A stretch of 64,000 nt of DNA, taken from NCBI RefSeq assembly GCF_007954265.1, contig NZ_VOLS01000005.1, positions 1-64,000 of the forward strand, in the 5' to 3' direction. The DNA comes from Colwellia sp. C1TZA3. GTDB lineage: Bacteria; Pseudomonadota; Gammaproteobacteria; Enterobacterales; Alteromonadaceae. Positions 10,684 through 20,411 of this stretch are shown in pieces. Numbering within the stretch: the stretch's first letter is position 1; every line of letters begins with the position of its first letter. The notes beneath the pieces are model-generated. The model was not told the origin of the DNA. It saw only the letters and a list, made by a program, of their open reading frames with translations, and made no database searches. Position numbers and translations under genes: made by a program.

Positions 10684-11470
10684 TATGAGTACTTAAATTA
10701 AAAACTCTTGCACTATTGAGGGTCGTTTGTTTGATAATTTCCTGTTCGCTATAACCCATTAATTCGGCTAATACGGTGACAACATAAGGTAAGTAGCTTG
10801 GTTCATTGCGGCTACTTTTAGGTTTTGGCCGTATGTTTCTTGGCGTCAAATAAGGTGCATCAGTTTCGATCATCAATCGCTCTAGTGGAATAAAAGGCAC
10901 AATATCACGTAGCAGTTGACCACGGCGCTCGTCACAAAGCCAACCCGTAATGCCAATGTACATATCAGCATCTAGACACTGTTGTAATTCTTTTTGATTG
11001 CCAGTAAAGCAGTGAGAAACCATCGCGGGAATACGAGTAATATAAGGTTTTAAAATTTCAAACCAAGGCTCAAAGGCATCGCGCTGATGTAGAAATAACG
11101 GCAATTGCAGTTGCTCTGCCAATGCCACCTGCTGAGTAAAAACAACTTTCTGATTGATGGCACTCGAGAAATTACGATTAAAGTCTAGCCCACACTCACC
11201 AATAGCTTTAACACAGTTATTTTTGGCTAAATCGGCTAATTGTTGCGAGAAATTTTTCTCAACATGATCGGCATCATGCGGGTGAATACCGGCAGTACAA
11301 TATAGGTAGTCTGGATAGTGCTGACAAAGCTCAATGGCTTGCTTACTTGCCAAAACATTAGTGCCGGTAACAAGCAAGGCATTAATGTTTTTTGCTTTAG
11401 CACGCGCAATAACAGCAGCAAGGTCTTTGTCAAACCGTGTATTGGTTAAGTTAACGCCAATATCAATCAA
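10676..11470 (-). CDS. tatD: TatD-family metal-dependent hydrolase
   Basis: TIM-barrel hydrolase of the TatD family, described as a 3'-5' DNase in E. coli. The N-terminus 'MIDIGVNLTNTRFDKD' is the TatD-proper form (other family members have a DxHxH pair here). 'AGIHPHDA' near residues 76-83, 'IGECGLDFNR', 'PLFLHQRDA', 'SHCFTG' and 'ETDAPYLTPR' complete the metal and substrate sites. The 264 residues match the family (about 260). It belongs to the tat operon as in E. coli, here separated from tatC by one extra gene. Confidence 0.95.
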   Translation of the reverse strand: MIDIGVNLTNTRFDKDLAAVIARAKAKNINALLVTGTNVLASKQAIELCQHYPDYLYCTAGIHPHDADHVEKNFSQQLADLAKNNCVKAIGECGLDFNRNFSSAINQKVVFTQQVALAEQLQLPLFLHQRDAFEPWFEILKPYITRIPAMVSHCFTGNQKELQQCLDADMYIGITGWLCDERRGQLLRDIVPFIPLERLMIETDAPYLTPRNIRPKPKSSRNEPSYLPYVVTVLAELMGYSEQEIIKQTTLNSARVFNLSTHNA

Positions 11471-11485
11471 GGTATTATAAGCTTT

Positions 11486-12004
11486 TTATTTCAGGCGTTT
11501 AACGCGAATTTTTCTGTTGGAATCTGGCATGTTTTTCTTTAGATAAACCGCACTCATAAAGCCTTTTTTAAGTAAGACACTCTCGCCCACCTTAACTTTA
11601 AGATACTCATTATCTGTTTGTTTCCATTGTTGACCATTTTCAAAAGTGAAAAATAATTTGCCGTATTGATCTTCACTTAACTGCTCAACAGTAAAAACAA
11701 TCTGTAGATCTTCTTCAACTACTTGGGATTTTTTTAAATGTTTTGCACCAAAATCTGCTGCTTTTGTCGACGTAGGAGCCATGACAGTTTTCACTTTAGC
11801 CTCTGGCACATTTTTCTCCAGCTTAGCAACCACATTGACCGGTAGCATGGCCTGCTCAGCTAAGTCATCAAAACAAACCAAACGCGCTAAACTGTCTTGA
11901 ATTTTTACACATTGGGCTAAATTGCCATCAAGTGTTGCTGCTTTTGTCGTCAGTGACAACAAAGCCAACATAGCGAGCGTTACAAGAGAATTATTGTTCA
12001 TCAT
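11486..12004 (-). CDS. Secreted protein of unknown function in tat operon
   Basis: A 172-residue protein with a clear signal peptide (residues 1-22, ending TKA|ATL). The mature N-terminus 'NLAQCVKIQDSLARLVCFDDLA' has two cysteines spaced as in a small family of periplasmic proteins with an 'R-L-x-C-[FY]-D' motif, sometimes seen in type VI secretion accessory proteins. The C-terminal half has alternating hydrophobic strands. Its ATG overlaps the tatC stop by 4 bp, so the two are translationally coupled. Function is unknown; the location suggests only co-expression with Tat. Confidence 0.8.
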   Translation of the reverse strand: MMNNNSLVTLAMLALLSLTTKAATLDGNLAQCVKIQDSLARLVCFDDLAEQAMLPVNVVAKLEKNVPEAKVKTVMAPTSTKAADFGAKHLKKSQVVEEDLQIVFTVEQLSEDQYGKLFFTFENGQQWKQTDNEYLKVKVGESVLLKKGFMSAVYLKKNMPDSNRKIRVKRLK

Positions 12005-12756
12005 TGTTCTTCCTTTGATTCTGTTTCGTCCTCTGTTCGATAATAAATAGAGGCGATAATAATACCTAGCTCAAATAACAATAGCATGGGTAATGCCAGC
12101 ATGGTTTGAGAAATAATATCTGGTGGTGTTAACAACATACCAACAACAAATGCACCAACCACAATATAAGGGCGTTTAGTGCGCAAACTGGCTGGAGTAG
12201 TTACCCCAGTCCAACACAGTAATATAATGGCAATGGGGATTTCAAATGCCGCGCCAAAAGCAAAAAATAGCTTTAAAACAAAATCTAAGTAGCTACTAAT
12301 ATCTGTTGCAATAGTAACGCCATCGGGTGCTACCGAAGAAAAGAATGCGAAAGCAACTGGAAATACTACATAGTAAGCAAACGCAATACCACCATAAAAC
12401 AATAAAGTACTACCAAGCATTAAAGGCGCCATTAAACGTTTTTCATTCTTATATAAACCAGGCGCAATAAACGACCACAGTTGATATAAAATGTATGGCA
12501 TAGCAATAAATATTGATAAGACAATGGTGAGTTTAAATGGCGTAAAGAAGGGTGATGCTACATCGGTCGCAATCATTTGCGTCCCCTCTGGCATAACAGC
12601 CAGAAGCGGTTGTGCGACATATTGGTAAATATCTTGAGCAAAGTAAATCAAGCAACAGAAAACAACTAACACACCTAACACTGCATGCAATAATCGTGTT
12701 CTGAGCTCTAATAAGTGATCAAATAATGTGTGATTCTGTTTAACTGCTGAACTCAT
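12001..12756 (-). CDS. tatC: Sec-independent translocase subunit TatC
   Basis: Polytopic inner-membrane receptor of the twin-arginine pathway that binds the RR signal peptide. Its 251 residues have six hydrophobic helices; 'LFDHLLELRTRLLH' at the N-terminus, 'SPFFTPFKL' in the first periplasmic loop and 'LTPPDIISQ' near the end are family hallmarks. It overlaps tatB by 4 bp and the downstream secreted-protein gene by 4 bp. Confidence 0.98.
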   Translation of the reverse strand: MSSAVKQNHTLFDHLLELRTRLLHAVLGVLVVFCCLIYFAQDIYQYVAQPLLAVMPEGTQMIATDVASPFFTPFKLTIVLSIFIAMPYILYQLWSFIAPGLYKNEKRLMAPLMLGSTLLFYGGIAFAYYVVFPVAFAFFSSVAPDGVTIATDISSYLDFVLKLFFAFGAAFEIPIAIILLCWTGVTTPASLRTKRPYIVVGAFVVGMLLTPPDIISQTMLALPMLLLFELGIIIASIYYRTEDETESKEEQ

Positions 12757-13121
12757 TTACCCTGCTTTTCATTTTTATTATCATCAAGCTGTTCAACTTT
12801 TTCGGACGAATCTGTTGTTTTTTCAGCTGTTTGATAAGGGTTGTTGACCATTGCTGCTGCTTCTTGTAGTGACTTCACTGACGCTGCAACTTCTGGTGAT
12901 AAATCTTTCATGTCAGATTGTTCAGCTTTCTTTAAGTTAGCATGCAGTTCATGAATACGCAGTTCTTCGGTAAGTTCACTTTTAACACCCTCACTAAAGT
13001 TACGCATGCTAGTTATCCAGCTACGCACAGAACGAATGGCTACAGGTAATCGCTCGGGCCCTAGTACCACCAAGCCAATAATAGCAATTAATAGTAGTTC
13101 CCAAAAGCCTATATCAAACAT
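12753..13121 (-). CDS. tatB: Sec-independent translocase subunit TatB
   Basis: Single-span partner of TatC that forms the substrate-receptor complex. The N-terminal helix '[20 protein letters not shown]' is followed by the GPERLP hinge (21-26), an amphipathic helix and a charged disordered tail. The 122 residues are a little shorter than E. coli TatB (171), the difference lying in the tail. It overlaps tatA by one base. Confidence 0.97.
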   Translation of the reverse strand: MFDIGFWELLLIAIIGLVVLGPERLPVAIRSVRSWITSMRNFSEGVKSELTEELRIHELHANLKKAEQSDMKDLSPEVAASVKSLQEAAAMVNNPYQTAEKTTDSSEKVEQLDDNKNEKQGK

Positions 13122-13369
13122 TAAACTTGGTCTTTGTCTTTTTCAGCCACGGTGCTTTTTTTGGCTGTTTTATCACCTAAACTGTCGCTACTAGCTAAGT
13201 CTTCTTCACTAGCCTCTTCTTTTTTTGCCGTATCGTCGGTGACCGCGCTTTTAAAACCTTTAATTGCTGATCCTAAATCGGTGCCCAAATTACGTATTTT
13301 TTTTGTGCCAAACAACAATACGACAATGACCGCAATAATTAATAATTGCCAAATACTTATACCGCCCAT
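13121..13369 (-). CDS. tatA: Sec-independent translocase subunit TatA
   Basis: Pore-forming component of the Tat system: N-terminal span '[18 protein letters not shown]', hinge 'TKKIRNLG', amphipathic helix '[14 protein letters not shown]', then an acidic tail. It has 82 residues and is the first gene of a seven-gene operon running to hemB. The ribosome binding site (AGGAG on the minus strand) is just upstream, and the promoter must lie in the 100-bp gap shared with the + strand gene at 13470. Confidence 0.97.
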   Translation of the reverse strand: MGGISIWQLLIIAVIVVLLFGTKKIRNLGTDLGSAIKGFKSAVTDDTAKKEEASEEDLASSDSLGDKTAKKSTVAEKDKDQV

Positions 13370-13469
13370 AAAAAACTCCTATATTTTAATTGATTTCATT
13401 ATAAAGTTTATAGAAAAAAAATCACCAACTGATATGATAAATAATGAGGTAAAACAAATTTTGATAAGA

Positions 13470-14441
13470 ATGTATTGTAAAAATCAGTATTATTGGCATT
13501 TTTGCCTAGTGTTATTTTACTTTGCATTTGCAAACTCAGCCCAAGCTTATACTGCCACAGAAGTAAAAGCGCCCGCTGAGCAAAAAGATGATCACTGGAT
13601 GCAAGGATTGCATGAAACGGTTTCTGACTCCGTTTATCAATCTGCGCACTGGTTTGATAGTTTTTTTATCGCAAATGATGGTGAACAACAAAGTCCAAAA
13701 ACAACCGCAAAAATTAGTTTTGCTTGGTTACCAAAAAGTCGTGACTGGAGTAAAGTCAAACCGCGCTTTCGATTGCGGGTTAAATTGCCACATTTTCAAG
13801 ATAGAGTCAGTGTCGTATTATCTGACGAAACAGATGATGAACTCAACAATTTACCGCTAGAGTCAGTAAACACCAAGCCAAACACTGAAGAAGAAAAGTT
13901 TTCTTTAGCGCTTAACTATACTCAAGATAAAAAAAATGACCGGTTGATGAATTATCGTTTAGGTATTTCAGGTGGTGATATATTTGTTAGAGCAAAACAT
14001 AAACGTCGCTTAACTATTAATACCAAGCAGAGTTTCTTAGTTGAACCGTCATTGTATTACTACCTTGATGATGGTCTTGGCACCAAATTATTACTGGAAT
14101 ACGATTATCAATTAAGTAGAAAATCACTCTTTCGTCTAAATTATAGTATTCGAGGCTCTGCGGCCTTTAGTGGTATTCGCTGGAAGCATGGTTTTTATAA
14201 ACTAGATCAAATAAATCACACCACGGCATCAGTACTGAGCTTGCAAGCGGAAGGTGAACGCAACGGTGCAAGAGGCTTTGTTATTGATAAATACACCTTA
14301 AGTTATCGATATCGCTTTAATGCCGTGCGTGATTGGTTGTTTTTTGAAATAGAGCCTTTTGTAGAGTTTCCCGAACAAGAAAATTACAACACAACCCCAG
14401 GTATTGCCTTGCGCATTGAAGGCTTTTTTCACAAAGGTTAG
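13470..14441 (+). CDS. Secreted beta-rich protein of unknown function
   Basis: The frame is open much further upstream, antisense to tatA, but the ATG at 13470 gives a convincing signal peptide (26 residues, ending SAQA|Y) and is taken as start; an ATG at 13434 is the alternative. The mature protein of about 297 residues is rich in alternating aromatic and polar strands ('SYRYRFNAVRDWLFFEIEP') and ends in 'IALRIEGFFHKG', suggesting a beta-barrel or an outer-membrane-associated protein. I do not recognise the family. It converges on the GGDEF-EAL gene with a 23-bp gap. Confidence 0.7.
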   Translation: MYCKNQYYWHFCLVLFYFAFANSAQAYTATEVKAPAEQKDDHWMQGLHETVSDSVYQSAHWFDSFFIANDGEQQSPKTTAKISFAWLPKSRDWSKVKPRFRLRVKLPHFQDRVSVVLSDETDDELNNLPLESVNTKPNTEEEKFSLALNYTQDKKNDRLMNYRLGISGGDIFVRAKHKRRLTINTKQSFLVEPSLYYYLDDGLGTKLLLEYDYQLSRKSLFRLNYSIRGSAAFSGIRWKHGFYKLDQINHTTASVLSLQAEGERNGARGFVIDKYTLSYRYRFNAVRDWLFFEIEPFVEFPEQENYNTTPGIALRIEGFFHKG

Positions 14442-14464
14442 CGTTAAACAGTTCGAGCGTTAAA

Positions 14465-17113
14465 CTAGGCTGGAATAATTGCTACAGTGTGACTTTTAGC
14501 ATCAAGATAACTTTCAGTATCAACATCAATATTATCTTCCACTATTTTTCCTGGCCGGTTAATATAATAGCCTTGGCCAAACTCACAACCTACGGTTTGC
14601 AACTTCTTAAACATGGCTTCAGATTCAATGCCTTCAGCCACTAGTTGATAGCCAAATTTTGTCCCCAGCTCATGCAAGGCTTTAATTAAAGATAAGTTTT
14701 TATCATTGTGATTTAAAGTATGGATAAAACTGCGATCGAGTTTAATAAATTCAAACGGGTAGTTATGTAAGAAATTAAAAGATGATAAACCCGCGCCATA
14801 ATCATCTAAAGCTAACTTAACACCAAACTCTTTCAATTTTTGTAAGCCTTTAAGTGCTAGTTCGGTATGTCGAGCAAAAGCAGATTCATTAAATTCCAGA
14901 ATCAGTCGTTCAGGTTCAACCGTATTGGCACTAATTAAAGCCATTAATTTTGTTAATTGATTCGCTTGAGTTAAGTGACGGCCTGATAGGTTGACACCAA
15001 TATAAGTGTTTTCATGTTCTTTGAACTGTTGCCATCGTTTTAATTGCAAACAAACTTGTTCAATTACCCAAGTTTCTATATCCAAAATCATACCGGTTTC
15101 TTCTGCCATAAAAAGAAATTCACTCGGCGTTAATAAGCCTTTGCTTGGATGTTGCCAACGTAAAAGCACTTCAAAACCTATAGTTTTAGTTGAGGTTAGA
15201 TCTGAAATCTTCTGATAATGCAACTCAAACTGTTTACTTTCAATAGCTTGTCTTAATTCTTGCTCAAGTGTCATGCTAGCAATAATTTTTTCCCGCATGC
15301 TGTCCTCAAAGAAAACGTATCGACCACGACCTAAACTTTTTGCTTCATACATTGCGGCATCAGCATCACGTAATATTTCGCTGGCATCTTTATAGCTAAC
15401 CCGACTTTGAGCAATGCCCATACTGGCATTTGAATACAAGGTGTGACCTTCAAGCTCAAAAGGTTGTGCAATTGATGTAATGATACGAGACGCAATCTCT
15501 TCAATGTCTGCAAGTGCTTGTAATGAGTCTAATAACACGACAAATTCATCACCACCTAGCCGAGCTAAAATGTCATTGTCACGCACACAATCGCCTAAGC
15601 GACGCGAAATTTCGATTAAGAATTGATCGCCAGCATGATGTCCTAGGGTGTCATTGATCATTTTAAAGCGATCTAAATCAATAAATAAAACGGCAAATCT
15701 GTAATTAGGATGGCGTTTTAAATGCCGAATAGCATAAGTTAAACGCTCTGAAAACATCGACCGATTAGGCAGTTGAGTTAAAGCATCATGATGGGCTTCA
15801 TGATATAAACGTGCTTCTGCTTTTCGACGTTCTTCGATTTGCATCCGTAAATGGAGATTGGTTGCTTGAAGTTCTTCGGTGCGTTTATTTACTATTTCTT
15901 CAAGCGCGTCATGACTTTTTATCGCTTGTTGTTGTGCCTTTTGTCGTAAAATTTCAATGGCGATATGGTGGCTAACAAAACGCATAAGCTCAAGGTCTTT
16001 GCTGTGATAAGCATTTTTATCTTGATAATGCTGGATGGCAATAACCCCAAAAATTTCACCTTGATCGGATAAAGGAGCTGCCAGCCAAGCGCGTGTCAAG
16101 GCATGCTCAGGGTATTGTGGGCTAAAGTCGCATTGTGTTACTTCACCTTCTGCCGCTAATGTGTACATTATGCTATCGCGCAAAAGTATCGGTTTAGCTA
16201 TTTTTATCGCCATTTCAGACAGGCTGTCGCTGAGCTTTCTCGTAGTGGGCTGTGCTAATTTTTCATCACAATGATAAGGAAATTCTAATTGGCTTTTATC
16301 TTCAGATAATAATGCAATATAAAAATTTTTTGCCGGCAATAGCTTGTTTATTTCGCCATGTAGAGCTTGATAAAAACCTGAAATGGCTTGCGATTTTGTC
16401 GTTAACTCAGAAATATTAAGTAGCACTTGATGTGTCTTAACCGCTAACTGCCTTTCAACAATTTCACGTTGTAACTGTTGATTGGTTTGCATTAAGTTAA
16501 CGGTACGTTGGTGGATACTAGACTCTAATAATTCTCTACTTCGCACGCGATCTATCGCTGTGACTAAGTGTTCAGCAATAAATTCTAAAATTTGGCAGTT
16601 TTTCTCAGAAAAACAGCGTTTTTTATCGTAACTTTGTAGAGAAATAACCCCAATAATCTGTTTACCGCGTTTTAACGGCACACCAAGCCAATCTGCCCAT
16701 ACTGAGCCATACAAGACAATTTTATCCGCTTTGGCCAGTGCCATTCTTTCTTTGGCAGAACAATGTATCGGTGCTTGGCGCAGTAAAACTAAGCCGGTGA
16801 GACTTTTTCGCCCTTTAGCTAAATCAAGATCTTCATGTAAACGCTTTTCTACAGGATTATGACAGTAGGCTAATTGTAATTCCTCAAAGGGGTTTAACAA
16901 AGCTATATTGAAACTGTCCGTAGCCAGTAAGCTTTTAATTACTGACTCAAGGCCCTGATAAAACGTATCCAAATCCGTTATTGAACTGGCTAATTCAGAC
17001 AGTTGTAACAAACTCGATTGCATGCTTTTAAGCTCTCGATACTTTTTAAGTAGCGATTTTAACTTAGGAAGTTGGCGTATCGCATGAGTATTTTCCTTCG
17101 CCATCAAGTCCAT
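14465..17113 (-). CDS. GAF-GAF-GGDEF-EAL cyclic-di-GMP protein
   Basis: Soluble 882-residue sensor. GAF domains lie at about 40-195 and 225-395, each followed by a coiled coil; GGDEF covers about 435-605 and EAL about 615-865. The cyclase motif GGDEF (520-524) and I-site RDND (511-514) are intact. The phosphodiesterase signature reads EVLLRW (648-653) instead of EALLRW; the metal-binding 'LALDDYGAG' (DD at 770-771) and 'FIKLDRSFI' are kept, while the usual 'LEITES' reads LEFNES. Both activities are plausible, but the balance cannot be read from sequence. No transmembrane segment is seen, so it probably senses a cytoplasmic ligand. It is a single gene. Confidence 0.93.
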   Translation of the reverse strand: MDLMAKENTHAIRQLPKLKSLLKKYRELKSMQSSLLQLSELASSITDLDTFYQGLESVIKSLLATDSFNIALLNPFEELQLAYCHNPVEKRLHEDLDLAKGRKSLTGLVLLRQAPIHCSAKERMALAKADKIVLYGSVWADWLGVPLKRGKQIIGVISLQSYDKKRCFSEKNCQILEFIAEHLVTAIDRVRSRELLESSIHQRTVNLMQTNQQLQREIVERQLAVKTHQVLLNISELTTKSQAISGFYQALHGEINKLLPAKNFYIALLSEDKSQLEFPYHCDEKLAQPTTRKLSDSLSEMAIKIAKPILLRDSIMYTLAAEGEVTQCDFSPQYPEHALTRAWLAAPLSDQGEIFGVIAIQHYQDKNAYHSKDLELMRFVSHHIAIEILRQKAQQQAIKSHDALEEIVNKRTEELQATNLHLRMQIEERRKAEARLYHEAHHDALTQLPNRSMFSERLTYAIRHLKRHPNYRFAVLFIDLDRFKMINDTLGHHAGDQFLIEISRRLGDCVRDNDILARLGGDEFVVLLDSLQALADIEEIASRIITSIAQPFELEGHTLYSNASMGIAQSRVSYKDASEILRDADAAMYEAKSLGRGRYVFFEDSMREKIIASMTLEQELRQAIESKQFELHYQKISDLTSTKTIGFEVLLRWQHPSKGLLTPSEFLFMAEETGMILDIETWVIEQVCLQLKRWQQFKEHENTYIGVNLSGRHLTQANQLTKLMALISANTVEPERLILEFNESAFARHTELALKGLQKLKEFGVKLALDDYGAGLSSFNFLHNYPFEFIKLDRSFIHTLNHNDKNLSLIKALHELGTKFGYQLVAEGIESEAMFKKLQTVGCEFGQGYYINRPGKIVEDNIDVDTESYLDAKSHTVAIIPA

Positions 17114-17211
17114 TCAAAAGTTCCATTTTATGATTAGTATTATTTTTGTACGGCTAGTCTAACAAAATAAATAGGCTTAGCGAGACCTTAGCGTCATTTA
17201 TTCTTTAATAA

Positions 17212-17419
17212 TGCTAGTTTCATTAATTATCTGGTCTACTTTATACTTAGGGGAAGCAGCCAAATACAAGGCATTTATTTTAATAACTAGTTGCTCAGGA
17301 CAATAGGCGCCTGCATGGTCTAATAAGCTGCATCCATGCAGTGATAATAATTAAATAAATAACGCCGGAGTAGCTTGTTTTAATCAGATGAAATGCTCAA
17401 ATAATTAGTGAGCTTGGTA
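17212..17419. repeat. MITE family C, 208-bp copy
   Basis: A repeat ending in AGCTTGGTA, with TAA on both sides (17209-17211 and 17420-17422). Its interior ggcaataggcgcctgcat-like block (around 17300-17340) recurs at 40686-40813. The left end reads TGCTAGTTTCATTAATTA, one or two changes from the TACCA termini of families A and B. Its first third also resembles family D at 49193. The remainder of 17114-17573 is spacer plus the terminator below. Confidence 0.7.
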
Positions 17420-17507
17420 TAATAATATAACCTCAGTTCTGGCTAAAACGTCAAAACAACACACTATCACCTTCATGTTATCGTGACATATCCTTGATAC
17501 TAAACAT

Positions 17508-17539
17508 AAAAAAAGCGATGGTAATGCCATCGCTTTTTT
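17508..17539 (-). terminator. Terminator after TonB receptor 1
   Basis: Stem AAAAAAGCGATGG / CCATCGCTTTTTT with a short TAATG loop, 35 bases beyond the receptor stop; a U-run is present on the minus strand. Confidence 0.88.
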
Positions 17540-17573
17540 AAGGTAACCCAGATAACTAACTCAATTGAGTTAG

Positions 17574-20081
17574 TTAAAAGTTATATGATGTACTAATGAA
17601 CATATTTCGACCTACCACATCATAAATACTGGGTACTGTACCCATATCATTACCGCCTTGTACTGCTTCAGGCTCGGTATCAAAAACGTTTTTAACACCG
17701 CCATTAACCGCCCATTGGTCGTTAATGTAATATGAGGCAGAAACGTTATGATAGATAACATTATCGGTAGCGAATTGCTCGCCGTAATATTCACCACCCA
17801 TGCCACGAATAAACTGCGCGCTGTAAAGTACGGTTAAATCTTCAGTGACATAGCCAGAAACCGATAAATTAGACTTAATGTCAGCATAACCACCAATATT
17901 ACCATCAATAGTACCAGTGTAGTCCGTATCATCTTGTTCAAATTCAATTAAATAAGTGGTGTCAAAGGCGACTTTAAACAAGTCATGACTATAGCTGACA
18001 TTCCAATCAACACCTGAAGTTTTTTGCGTGCCGATATTAGTTAGTTGAGCGCCTAAGTCAGATAAGTCACCGCCAGCGGTAATATTTACCGCTGTACATG
18101 AAGCTTGAGTACCATTAAAGCAGGCATTCAATTCTTGCTGAACATCAACACGACTAATGGCATTGGAAATATCAAACGCCCAGTAATCTATTGTGGTAGA
18201 AAGATTTTCAGCTAACTCCAGCACAACACCAAAAGTAAATGACTCGCTTTCTTCAGGCTGTAGGTCTTCATCACTGGTGTAATTGACTTTAATTTGTGCA
18301 TCTAGCTCATTACCCCACGGATCACTCAAATAGTCATAAGAGCCACTGTCACCACCGTATAATTCACTGACACTGGGTGCTCTAAAACCTGTGGCGGCTA
18401 CTGAACGCACCATAAATGAATCATTAACTCGGTATGTAGCACCAAGTTTCCACGTTATCTCACCACCAAAGGTAGAGTACTGGTCGTAACGCGAAGCCGC
18501 TTCAAAGGTTAATGCATCAGTTACTGGCACTGAGACTTCGCCGTAAACTGATTGCACAGAATAGTTACCGTCAGTAGCAAACTGCTGTGCTGCGGTACTT
18601 TCACCTTTTTGAGTCACTTCATCAGGAGTATAATAACCACTTTCATGACGGGTCTCAAAGCCAACCGCATAGCCAATATCGCTTTCAGTTACACCACTAT
18701 AGCCCGCAGCTAAAGTAAATTGCTCATTACCGCCTTCATTTTCTTCATTGTATATAATGCCTTCAGACACTAATACACTTTTATCAAATGCTTCGCCGCT
18801 GAACCAAGAACTTTGGTCTTGATAGATACTGGTTAGCATATTACCGGCATGAATCGAATTTTGAACGCTATCTTTCGAGTCATTTCGACCGTATGTTGCC
18901 GAAATATCCCACATCGCATCATTTTCTAAATAGCCTTTAAGGCCAATTGACGCGCGATAGGTATCAGTTTCTTGTGAATAAATACGTGGGCCAGCGTCAG
19001 TCATACGACGTCGGTAATTTACTTTTTCATCAATAACATGCTGGTCATCAGGGTTATCAATAGCTGAATTAAGTTCATCAAAAACATCTTGGATATTGTC
19101 GATATGTATAGAATTCAACTTATTGGTCACTAAATCTAAGTTCGCTGGCTGTGGTGCTAATTGCTGATTAGATTCACGGCGTGTGTACATTAAATCAACA
19201 TTGAGTTCAGTGTCTGAGTCTAGTTCAGTATTATAAGCAGTAAAGAAGCTTAATAATTCATTGGGTGTTTGTGCATAACTATCAGCAGTATAGTCGTATG
19301 AGCTATCTCTTGACTTAAAACCACCTGATGCATCTGCAACTAGACCCGCTAAAGAGCCTGTCGGAATAAATGAAGATTGACCCGGTGCAACAAAATCACG
19401 GTCAGATTGAATAATTTCACCACGGTCAGAGTACTGTAAGCCTAAGACTAAATTACCATTGGCTAGCTCTACACCATGTAAAATGCTAATACCTTTACTT
19501 GTAGCATCGCCTTTATCGGTTTGGCTACCTTCAACAGTTAACTCAGTACCAACAAAGTCTTTTTTAGTAATGATATTAACTACACCGGCAATCGCATCAG
19601 AGCCATAAACAGCAGAGGCACCATCTTTAAGAATTTCAATATTTTTGATCATCGCAACAGGTATAGTATTTAAGTCAACCGCTGAATCAGCACCTGTGCC
19701 TGATGACACCATACGGCGACCATTTAATAGTACCAAAGTGCGTTGAACACCCATACCACGTAAGTTTACTGTTGCGGTTCCGCCCGAACCATTATTGCTG
19801 GTAGCGCCTAAACTCATGCCTGCGGCGGTAGGCTGTGCTGATAATATTTCTTCTACTGAGGTGTAGCCACTTTGCGTAATAAAATCTGCCGATATTACCG
19901 TTATTGGGCTGGCTGTTTCAATATCAGTACGGTTGATACGTGAACCCGTTACCTCGATACGTTCAACACTAGTCACTTTGTCTTCTGCGGCACTGACCTG
20001 ACCGGCCACAACTAAAGAGCTGGTTGTACCAACGAGTAAAGCAATGCGGATAGCATGGCTTAAAAATTTTTCTGAATACAT
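17574..20081 (-). CDS. TonB-dependent outer-membrane receptor 1
   Basis: An 835-residue receptor: signal peptide (about 1-31, ending VSA|AED), plug domain (about 40-175) with 'RIEVTGSRI', 'VNLRGMGVQRTLVLLNGRR' and 'GASAVYGSDAIAGVVNIIT' in short pieces, then a 22-strand barrel ending in the terminal Phe of 'MFISTSYNF'. It takes up a substrate with TonB-ExbBD energy. The substrate is unknown; the 'NGRRM' plug class is common in marine bacteria and often serves peptides or oligosaccharides rather than siderophores (inference). No transporter or enzyme partner is adjacent. The upstream spacer 20082-20411 holds its promoter region and the rpoH terminator, nothing else. Confidence 0.95.
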   Translation of the reverse strand: MYSEKFLSHAIRIALLVGTTSSLVVAGQVSAAEDKVTSVERIEVTGSRINRTDIETASPITVISADFITQSGYTSVEEILSAQPTAAGMSLGATSNNGSGGTATVNLRGMGVQRTLVLLNGRRMVSSGTGADSAVDLNTIPVAMIKNIEILKDGASAVYGSDAIAGVVNIITKKDFVGTELTVEGSQTDKGDATSKGISILHGVELANGNLVLGLQYSDRGEIIQSDRDFVAPGQSSFIPTGSLAGLVADASGGFKSRDSSYDYTADSYAQTPNELLSFFTAYNTELDSDTELNVDLMYTRRESNQQLAPQPANLDLVTNKLNSIHIDNIQDVFDELNSAIDNPDDQHVIDEKVNYRRRMTDAGPRIYSQETDTYRASIGLKGYLENDAMWDISATYGRNDSKDSVQNSIHAGNMLTSIYQDQSSWFSGEAFDKSVLVSEGIIYNEENEGGNEQFTLAAGYSGVTESDIGYAVGFETRHESGYYTPDEVTQKGESTAAQQFATDGNYSVQSVYGEVSVPVTDALTFEAASRYDQYSTFGGEITWKLGATYRVNDSFMVRSVAATGFRAPSVSELYGGDSGSYDYLSDPWGNELDAQIKVNYTSDEDLQPEESESFTFGVVLELAENLSTTIDYWAFDISNAISRVDVQQELNACFNGTQASCTAVNITAGGDLSDLGAQLTNIGTQKTSGVDWNVSYSHDLFKVAFDTTYLIEFEQDDTDYTGTIDGNIGGYADIKSNLSVSGYVTEDLTVLYSAQFIRGMGGEYYGEQFATDNVIYHNVSASYYINDQWAVNGGVKNVFDTEPEAVQGGNDMGTVPSIYDVVGRNMFISTSYNF

Positions 20082-20371
20082 TAAATTCTCCGAACCTCAA
20101 TTATTAGCTTTTTTTATACAATAGCGTTTTATCGCCGAAATCAATTTTGCGACAAAAGTTCAGTGAGGTTTGTTATTTAATGTTGAAGAGTTGTAATGTA
20201 ACGTAGGGAAGTTGTAACTTTCATTATTATTGTGTTATTTTAGGTTAAATATTTGCGCTTAACCCAGATTTAAGCGGTTGTTTTATAACCATAATAATTA
20301 TCTTGTCACTATAAATATTTTCTATTATCACGCCTCACAGTTATAGCAGGCTCTTTATTCTGCACATAAAA

Positions 20372-20391
20372 AAACCGGCAGAAGCCGGTTT
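20372..20391 (-). terminator. Terminator after rpoH
   Basis: Perfect stem AAACCGGC / GCCGGTTT with loop AGAA, preceded on the + strand by further A residues that give the U-run on the minus strand. Confidence 0.88.
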
Positions 20392-20411
20392 AAATTAAGT
20401 ATTTTTTAGCG

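Noticed and set aside
13134-13469. Upstream extension of the secreted-protein frame at 13470 across tatA
   Set aside because: Antisense to tatA/tatB; the ATG at 13470 gives a proper signal peptide, so the extension is fortuitous.
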